From Micractinium sp. NFX-FRZ (lineage: Eukaryota > Chlorophyta > Trebouxiophyceae > Chlorellales > Chlorellaceae), in assembly GCA_029339195.1 (NCBI GenBank), contig JAPTJF010000220.1, forward strand, positions 33,929 through 97,928: a DNA stretch of 64,000 nt, in the 5' to 3' direction. Below the pieces are notes generated by a model. It had not been told where the DNA came from, did no database searches, and saw nothing but the letters and a program-made list of their open reading frames with translations. The position numbers were made by a program, and so were the translations under genes. Positions 56,601 to 64,000 of this stretch are shown piece after piece; the stretch's first letter is position 1; every line of letters begins with the position of its first letter.

Positions 56601-59340
56601 CTTAAACTGCATAACTCTGGTGTGTGTGTGCCCCGAAGAGTCGGTTTCTGTCCTGTGCTGGGAGCACGTAGGTATTTGCACGGTGCTTGTTTGCTTGTTT
56701 GTGTTTACAGTCCTTTTTTTCGCAATGAAACTTGCGAGACAGACCCACTGAGGTGAGAGGGACACGCCTCACTTGCTGCCTGTGCAGCGCTTGCCTTGCC
56801 GCTCACAGCGCAGCTGTTTTTGATTTGTTTGCGAATCTGCCTGGAAGTGTGTAGGTAGCAGTACCTCACCATGCAGGTGGCAGAGCCAGTACGGCAGGCA
56901 CCACCGGCAGGACCAGTGCTGCGCCCCTCCTCCCAACCTTGTGTCCTCCCTTGCTTGCCTGCAGGGGCCAGAGCCAGTACCGTGGCGTGACGCGGCACCA
57001 CCAGCAGGGCAAGTGGGAGGCGCGCATCGGGCGGGTGCAGGGCAGCAAGTACCTCTACCTCGGCACCTTCGACTCGGCAGGTGGGTGGGAGGGTTGTTTG
57101 GCGGGCTGGCGCCACCATTGCACTGTGGAACACAGCGTCGGCGGGCTGCACAGGTGAATTTGGTGTAAAGCAGCATTGGTGGACGTGACTCGATCGACGC
57201 CAGCGCTGTAGAAAGAGTCGGCAGCTGTCAAAAGGGTGTGCTCACATGAGGCCCAGCTCATCAACAGCCTGAGGCGATGGCTTGCTGACCGGCCCTGAGC
57301 GCCGCCTGCCTTGTGTGCTGGTGCAGAGGAGGCGGCACGGGCATATGACCGTGCGTGCGTCAAGTACAGGGGCACCAAGGTGAGGGCCCACACAGGGTGA
57401 CAGCTGGCAGGCCTCCATTCATGTCACTGGGGTATGTGTGTGTGGCGCTACTCCTTGGCCAGACCTATAAACACACACATGCTCCCCCGCCCCGTCTGCC
57501 ACTCCCCTGCAGGCCATCCTCAACTTCGCCCTGGCAGACTACCAGGCAATCCTGGATGACCCAGACAGCTACGACCCCCTGCCCGCCCCTGCTGCCGCCC
57601 CCTCCGGCGGGCTGCCCGCCCAGGGCGGCGTGCCAGCAGGGCTGGTGGGCACGCCAGCTGGCGGGCAGCTGATGGGGGAGACGGGCGGGCTCCTGCCGCT
57701 GGTGTCGCCTCCCCAGCAGCAGCAGTACGGGCAGTACGGGCAGTACAGCCTGCCCCTCATGTCCCCGCTCTCCATGCCACTGTCACCCATGGCAGCCTCC
57801 CCCACGCAGCTGCCTCAGCCTACCCCGCTGCTGCCTGTGCCAGGCAGCGCCTTCAACCCGGTCGGCGCAGCAGGCACAGCAGGGTCGCCGCACGGGCTGC
57901 GCCTCCCAGCCATCCGCACTCGCGCGCGCTTGGCGGCGGTGGCGGCGGCGGCGACAGGTGCCTCGCCCCGCGTGGGGGGAGCCGGCGGCAGCGGCAGCGG
58001 CAGCGGCAACGGCGGCACCCCTGGCTCTGGCGGCAGCGCCGGGAGCGACCCGCTGGCTGACTTCCTGCTGAGCCCGCTGGCCGCCAGCCTGCTGAGCCCG
58101 CTGGGCCTGTCCGCATCGCCGGCAGGTGCGTGGGCCGCACGAGTCAATCATGTTGAAATAAGGAACCTTGGTTTCTGGCTGCTGTGGGTGCGCAACCTTT
58201 ATCCTGCTGAGTCGCGCGTGCTTGCCAGTGTGCCCCACCTCTCTACCTCCTAAGTGCTCTTGAGGCATGTGCCGGGCTATCTCAGGTGCATGCCACGTAA
58301 ACGCTGCGCTGTTGCCCTGTCCCTGCAGGCTGGAGGGACTCCCCCCTGGGCAAGCTGGCCACTGGAGAGCTCGCCCGCCTGCTGTCAGGCAAGTGCACAC
58401 ACCCTTCTCTAGACAGCCTGTGCCTGCACAGCAGCCCTGCCAGGGCTGTAGACGAGGGCTTCATGCGTGCACCGCTTCTACATTTGCTCAGAGCACCGCC
58501 TGCATCAAAGCATGCCCTGGGCAGAAAGGTTCGAGTGTTGCAGGGCTGCTCACCGAACCACCACCCATCGGCCCCGCCCCCGTCCCCCACCCCCCACCCC
58601 CGACCTGCAGGCAGCGGCAGCGCCACCCCGCTGAGCAGCCTGCTGAGCCCCGGCAAGCACCGGCTGGCCGGCTCCAGTGCGGCGGCCCCGCTGCCCCCCG
58701 CCGAGGGCGGCCCCGGTCTGAGCGGCGGCACTGGAGGGCTGGACGGCATCGCCCGCCTGTTCTCCACCCCAACAAGCGAGGCCGACCTCTTCTCAGCACT
58801 GCAAGTGAGCCCGCTGCCCCTGCTGTGCATCATGCCCATGATGCCTCTGCTGTGCATCATGGCATTGTCCATGATGGCAACAGGCTGTTCCTGGGTTTGC
58901 TGGCAGGTTGCCAAACCAAGCTGCACTGGCTGCGCAAGGAGCAGCATGGCAGGCAGGGAACAGGCTGCTCCGAGTTTGCCGCCTGCTTTGCTGGCTCTGC
59001 TTTCCTCACACTTTCACCTGGACTACTGGCTTGCTGCGCACCGCTGCGCGACGGCACACTCGCCCCCGTGCCCCTCCTGGCCCCCGTTCCCTACCCTCTG
59101 CCCTCTGCCCCCTGCCCCCTACCCCCTCGGCCCCTGCCCCCTTGCTCATCCTGCCCCCTGTTCCTCCTGCAGTGGCTGGACAAATTGGAGGCATTGGATC
59201 CAGCCCAGCTGGAGGCTGTGCTTGGCTCTCCCATGGTGCGGGATGCGGCAGCCGGCGTCCCGGCCCCCGCCAGCACCGGCAGCGCCGACCAGGAGGGCAG
59301 GGGTGCGGCAGGGGGCATGCCAGGGGGTGGCCAGTCGTAG
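53619..59340 (+). CDS. Double-AP2-domain transcription factor (ANT/WRI1 type)
   Basis: Nuclear DNA-binding regulator; plant relatives control organ growth or, for WRI1, lipid and glycolytic genes. Eleven exons, about 960 residues, from [12 protein letters not shown] to the stop at 59338. A long low-complexity N-terminal half (to 55164) includes [16 protein letters not shown]2 domain 1 is [21 protein letters not shown]...[22 protein letters not shown] (55534-56164). The linker is [38 protein letters not shown]2 domain 2 is [59 protein letters not shown]. The insert [16 protein letters not shown] in domain 1 marks the ANT/AP2 class. The C-terminal half has repeated hydrophobic LLSPL/LSPL motifs ([19 protein letters not shown]), possible activation segments. 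One intron (58389-58610) has a GC donor. Confidence 0.94.
56694..56735 (+). repeat. Dispersed repeat, divergent copy
   Basis: ttgcttgtttgtgtttacag...cgcaatgaaacttgc in an AP2 gene intron. It is a relaxed match to the 44-base repeat found twice at the right end of the window. Confidence 0.5.
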
Positions 59341-60546
59341 CGGCTGGATGGCAGGCAGTTGGCAGCGCACACGCTGTGGCGCCGATGCAAGGAGGTTCTG
59401 AGGTGCGGGCGTTGGACATCGTGAAGCGGCCCTTGGCGCCAGATGACTCGCAGCAAAGGGCAGATGGTACACCGCGGCATAGGCTGAGCGGTTGGGGCGG
59501 GGCAAGGCCTGGTCCTGGGGGGGCGGTTGTGAGCTATCGCACGTTAGCTCGCACCATCATGGCTCAAAATGGGCCACTCAGCGCTGAAATGCGCCACTAT
59601 TTTCACCATGCGCCCAGTTTGTGAGCTCACTCACTACCCTCACAGTGCATCATGCCGGCAGTCGCATATATGCATGCGATTCCAAACTCTCTTCCCAGCA
59701 ACACGTTCAGAACAGGGCATTGCTGCAACACCAGTTGCATGCCTGCTGCAGACTGGGGTCTGTCAGCACTGCAACTGACCAATGTTTTGTAAACCGCACG
59801 CGTGCTGATGCCCGCCAGCCGGACGAATGCCATCTGAGGCAGGCCAGGGCAGGGTGGCGGCACAGCTCTGTTGTACCTCTCTGTCTCGAGCACATCCACA
59901 TTCATTACAACCGCCCGTAGCATGTGACAGGCAGATGCCAGCCTTCTGCAGTCCGATGGGTAGAGTGCTTGCTGGCACCGAGAGTTGGCTCTGAGGAACC
60001 TCAGGATTTCATTTCACATTCAGATGACAGGATGCACCGAAAGAAACAAGAGGAAGTACAAGAAAAAGCAAAAGCACTGAGGACAGGTAGCGGCAGTCGC
60101 GACTGGCTGCCAGTTGCAGATGAACAATGGCTCGCAAGTGGACCAGCCGGTGGTGGCAGAGGGATGCGGAAGTGTGTGTGGCTATACTGAAAAGAGCAAA
60201 GACAGGTGTGAGCAAAACCAAATAGATATAGGATAACTGCATGTACTGCAAAAGAGTCGCGTGCAAGCTTGCGGGGTGCGGCAGTGCTGGGGAGCGTGCA
60301 CGCGCGGGCAACAGAGTTTGCGGGGAGGAACGGATAGGGATATGGTAGGGATGTGCTCAGGCAGGGGGAAAAAGACGTTTAGAGGCATTTTCGCAGTTGT
60401 AGGCACACTGCTCACAGGTGCAAAGAGCAGGTGGGTTGGCAAGCTGGGCAGGAGAGGCAGGGGAGGGGGCGGGCTGGCGGCCAGGCCAGCAGGGCAGGGG
60501 GCAGTCTCGAGGCTCGGACGGCAGGGCATGGGGTGATGGGGCCGTG
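59341..60546. other. Long convergent intergenic region
   Basis: About 1.2 kb between the stops of the AP2 gene and the membrane protein gene. TGTAA at 59788-59792 is a possible poly(A) site, giving a 3' UTR near 450 bases. AT content is higher than elsewhere (about 59600-60350). No gene seen. Confidence 0.45.
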
Positions 60547-63161
60547 TCAAGACTGCCTGCCTGACAGGCGGCTGCTGAGCCACCAGGTCAGCGCCAGAAT
60601 CCACCAGATGATGAGTGCCTGGGTCCCGATTCCAGGCCCACTTCCCAGCATGAACGCAAGTCCCTGACTGGTGCGAGAGTCTGCTCTCTCCAGAAGCCTC
60701 AGCAGCCGCGCACCAGGCGAGGCACGAGCGCGTGCCCGTCGCGCCTGCGCCGCTGGCTGCTGCCCCGCTGGCGCCACCACATCGGGCACAGCAGGCGCGG
60801 CAGGCGCGGCAGGCGCGGCGTCCAGCTCGGGCCTGCTCCAACACGCCACCGACGCGACGGTGGGAAAGACGATGCCAAAGGCAACCGAGAGGAAGGAGAG
60901 GAGTGCGCGGCAGACGCGCTCAGGCGGCGCGCTGCCTGCAGGCACAGCGTGGCACAACGAGCGGGCGGGAGAGGGGTTGCTAACATCCACCAAAGAAGTC
61001 CGGGCATGCCGCTGTCGCATCGCAACAGACGCCCTCATGCTACACGGGCAGTGCCGCCTGCCACGCACCGCCCTCCTCCGCCCCGCCCCGCCCAGTCCTG
61101 GCCGGTGCCGCATGCAACAAGCCACGCCTGCCTGGCAGTGCAGAGGCACATCCCCTTGCTCTATCCCCTGTACTGCTGCAGCTCGGCATGCAGCTCGGCC
61201 AACGCCCGCCTTGCCAGCCCTACTGCCTACCTCCGCCCCCGCTCGCACCTCGAATCAGCGACTCCGCCACCCCGTCACCCATTGTGGTCTGCTCAGCAAT
61301 GGGCACCATCATAAGCACCGGCATGGCGGTCATCTCCAGAGCTGATCCCAGGAGGACCGCCCTGTCCCGCGTGAGCGGGTCCGACAGCAACTGCGTGGCT
61401 GCATACTCTCGAGCGTTGCTCGTGAGCAGCGTGACTGCGATTTGGGTGGCCAACGTGGTGGCAGGGCTAATCAAGATGGCGGCGCCGCCCACAGCCACCC
61501 CCAGCAGCCGCGTGCCTGCGAGGCGGGGAGGGCGGCAGGGCAGGTGGCGAAAGTGGCAGTGGGTGCTGGCAACAGCGACGGATGGCGGGCAGGGGGCAGC
61601 AGGGTAGGGCGGGCCGGCGGCGGTGGGTGCTGGCACGAGCGACAGGTGGCGTGGGCAGGGGGGTGGCGAGCCAGAGCGGGAGGGCAGGGCAGTGCAGGGT
61701 TGTTGAAAAGCGAGGCCGCTAGGGAGCGAGCAAGCATGTACATGTACGTGTGAAAAGCTGTAACAACTAGAGCAAGCAAGCAAGCAAGGGCGACAAGGGC
61801 GCATGTACATGTACATGTGAAAGCTGTAACGATCAGACGAGACTAAGCAAGCAAGCAGGCAGGCAGGCAGGCGGGCGGGCAGGCAGGGAGGCGGGCAGTC
61901 ACCTGCCAGCACCCTCGAGAAGTCTGCCAGTGCGCCCCACCAGCCCGGCTTCGCGGGGCGTTCCAACATGAGGGAGGCCCCCACCTGCACAGCGCACACG
62001 GCATGCACACGCCAGCACCCGCAGCATGCGTCAGCGCACACAGCATGTGTCACCACATGCAGCATGTACATGTCAGTTTGAGTTGTGCCTCCAGGCGGAC
62101 GCCCGTGGTGCCTTGAAGCGTCAGTGTCGGTGCACGCATGCCATGCTGGCACAGCTGATGCGCTGCACCTGTTGCACTCGTCGCCAGGCCACTGGTGTGC
62201 AACCCAGCTCCAGCAAGCGGGCTTGGCACAGCAGGCATCCACTTGCTTGTCTGGGCTTACAGTCTGTTACTCCGCAAAGAAACTTGCGACCCACAAGAGC
62301 GCCCCGGCATACAAGCACGGTGCTGCCCAGCTGGCAGCATGGACAGCAGCCGCAGCAAACGCAGCAGCGGCCGTGCCAGCAGCAGCGCCAGCAGCAGCAG
62401 CGGCAGCGGCAGCGCACCCCGGTCTGGCGCAGAGAAGGGACGGCGTACAGCATGATTCGGGACAGCGGCATCAGCCAAGACCTGCGGCCAGGGGGGGGAG
62501 CGGACAAGCAGCTGGAGGGAGGGCGCCTGCTGTCAGGGAGAGCGGGCAAGCAGACCAAGGGGGGCTGCGCAGAAGGGCGGCAATGCGGCTGGCCACCCTC
62601 CATGTGCTTGTTTTTGCTTTACATCTTTTTACCCGCAATGAATCTTGCTATGTAGAGCACATCTTGGAGCAAATCATGGGCAACGTGCGAGCCTCCAGTC
62701 GGTACAAGAGGTGGGTCGCATTCGTGTGTGCCTACCAGGCTACCAGGCCCCGCGCTGCTTGCCTGGATGCCCCATGCGCGCAGCAGCACCCAAAACAGGA
62801 CCTGCTTCATGCTCAGCCGCCCCTCATCCTGCATGCATATGCCTCACCTATGAGCCAAGTACACAGATGTCCGGAACAGCATCCCCCAGGCCAGCACCGC
62901 CAGCGCCATCGTGAGGCTTGCCGTGTGCGCCCTTGCCATGTCGCTGTTTGCGCTGCTCCATTTCGATGTGGTTATGACGAGTTGGGCGACCGCCGCTACC
63001 ACTGCCACAGCCTGGTGCAGCATAAGCAGCGGCGGTGCGAGGCCGCCGTTGTGCTGGGCAGCACCGCTGGTTGCGCCAACTGCGGCAGCGGTGCCACCGG
63101 TGCCACCTGCCTGAGCGACGCCGAGCGCCCCGGCGGCATTTGCGTTGCCACCGGTAGCCAT
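60547..63161 (-). CDS. Multi-span membrane protein of unknown function
   Basis: Five exons in phase: 63161-62846, about 62487-62421, about 61987-61902, 61515-61249 and about 60938-60547; about 375 residues. It starts MATGGNANAAGALGVAQAGG. I count about six hydrophobic segments: LAPPLLMLHQAVAVVAAVAQL, SLTMALAVLAWGMLF, LGVAVGGAAILISPATTLATQ, AVLLGSALEMTAMPVLMMVPIA, LLSFLSVAFGIVFPTVASVA and QALIIWWILALTWWLSS. Conserved-looking soluble links include LAHRSWLMPLSRIMLYAVPSLRQTGVGASLMLERPAKPGWW, made only by splicing across three exons. A long Ala/Arg loop comes before the last span. I recognise no family. Confidence 0.72.
61734..61860. repeat. Tandem duplication of about 67 bases in an intron
   Basis: Two head-to-tail copies of gcatgtacatgtac(g/a)tgtgaaa...gctgtaac...agcaagcaagca (61734-61800 and 61801-about 61860). 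They are followed by a ggcaggcaggcaggc tract to about 61893. They lie in the membrane protein gene. Confidence 0.85.
62605..62648 (+). repeat. 44-base dispersed repeat, copy 1
   Basis: Starts tgcttgtttttgctttacat and ends cgcaatgaatcttgc. It is identical over 44 bases to 63932-63975, in an intron of the minus-strand membrane protein. Confidence 0.92.
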
Positions 63162-63550
63162 GGAAGGACCAAAATTTGCATCAGCGAGCTGAAGTGCGGC
63201 GACCGCGGCGGCAAGCGTCTGCAGACACGTGCAGACACGTGCAGGCACGCAGACGGCCCTTTAGGCTGTCCAGGCGGGGTCGGTATTCTGCAGAAGACCC
63301 TCGGTAGTCATACAGCCGCCTGTTTATGCACAAGCGGCTAAAGAGCGGGATGGGAACCGTGGCACCCGGCGAGCGCCGCTGGTAGACGGCCCTGGAGCTG
63401 CCACTAGTAGATGATTTTGGTTTGCATGCCGCATGCAGGTCTTGGCGAGGGTCGTACAGGCGCTGGGGGCGATGTGACCACATCTTCCCAGAGGGGCCCA
63501 TCGAGGGGGTCATTTTGCGGCACCCACAAGTGATGCTATTTTACCCACCT

Positions 63551-63643
63551 CGCACGGGTGTTCCAGCAATCCAGTTACATGTTCTTGTTCCTCACAAGAT
63601 ACTGAGCAAGGCTGCCAGGGTGCAGTGTTGGAACACCCGTGCG
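63551..63643. repeat. Inverted repeat, 15-base arms
   Basis: cgcacgggtgttcca (63551-63565) pairs exactly with tggaacacccgtgcg (63629-63643) around a 63-base loop. Confidence 0.88.
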
Positions 63644-63931
63644 GTGACGGTCAGAATGTTAGAAACACTGACTGTGCCGTGAGGGCCCCCACACCCCTAA
63701 AAAGTCAGAATTGGGCCTATTTTGGTAGCACACTTACCACCCTTCGGCCCACAATAGGTGTGATTACGAATGAAAATGGTTGCAGCAACTAGTGTATTTG
63801 AAAAGCTGGGATTTGCCCTACTTCTGGTATACCACGTGCGTAACGCGCGGCGAAGGGGTGGCGGCGGCAGCGGAGGCGGAGGCCAAAAAATGTCTTTTCC
63901 AGGGGCGAGAGTTTGAGCCTGCTTGCTTGCT

Positions 63932-63975
63932 TGCTTGTTTTTGCTTTACATCTTTTTACCCGCAATGAATCTTGC
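63932..63975 (+). repeat. 44-base dispersed repeat, copy 2
   Basis: Identical to 62605-62648. Preceded here by a gcttgcttgctt tract, and in the same orientation as copy 1, 1.3 kb away. Confidence 0.92.
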
Positions 63976-64000
63976 GATAAAGATGCCTAGGTTTCTGAAA

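Larger units (their letters stand above)
63162..64000. other. Right-end region, no gene seen
   Basis: It should hold the 5' UTR and promoter of the membrane protein gene, plus an inverted repeat and one copy of the 44-base repeat. It is AT-richer than most of the window from about 63520. No conserved protein is visible. Confidence 0.4.

Overview
The window is nuclear DNA of a green alga, most likely a trebouxiophyte of the Chlorella / Auxenochlorella / Micractinium kind. The reasons are very high GC, genes cut into many short exons by GT-AG introns with ctgcag/cttgcag acceptors, Ala/Gln/Gly-rich low-complexity protein segments, TGTAA poly(A) motifs after stop codons, plant-type CCCTAAA telomeric words inside introns, and plant-like gene families (two-AP2-domain factor, PLAC8, fasciclin, plant-type 2OG oxygenase). 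No operons, viral genes or intact transposon genes were seen. Exon borders were worked out by hand from splice sites and reading phase.

Layout, left to right: an MnmE-type tRNA-modification GTPase (minus strand, running off the left edge); a secretory/membrane protein with one C2H2 finger (plus); a large ZGRF1-type SF1 helicase (plus, 5.5-13.6 kb); a type II membrane sulfotransferase (minus, 13.8-16.7 kb); a small PLAC8 protein (plus, 17.5-18.6 kb); a gene of about 13 kb encoding a protein of about 3,000 residues with a Treslin/TICRR-like N-terminus (plus, 19.7-32.8 kb); MYND-finger protein A (plus, 33.4-37.8 kb); a fasciclin protein with highly charged inserts (minus, 38.4-41.6 kb); MYND-finger protein B, a paralogue of A (plus, 42.6-46.6 kb); a 2OG-Fe(II) prolyl-hydroxylase-like oxygenase (minus, 47.0-49.1 kb); pyrroline-5-carboxylate reductase (plus, 49.7-53.0 kb); an ANT/WRI1-type double-AP2 transcription factor (plus, 53.6-59.3 kb); and a multi-span membrane protein of unknown function (minus, 60.5-63.2 kb).

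The order often alternates head-to-head and tail-to-tail, with short shared upstream regions (about 0.5-1 kb) between divergent pairs. The genes do not form one pathway. Two themes are genome maintenance (ZGRF1-like helicase, Treslin-like initiation factor) and the secretory/cell-surface system (sulfotransferase, fasciclin, C2H2 membrane protein). The most striking items are the giant Treslin-like protein with its Ser/Arg repeats, RLTP motifs and an unexplained cysteine cluster; the apparent loss of the GRF zinc finger from the ZGRF1 homologue; the fasciclin domain interrupted by poly-Asp and Arg-Ala blocks; the two MYND genes with matched exons; and duplicated ghost exons inside the proC introns.
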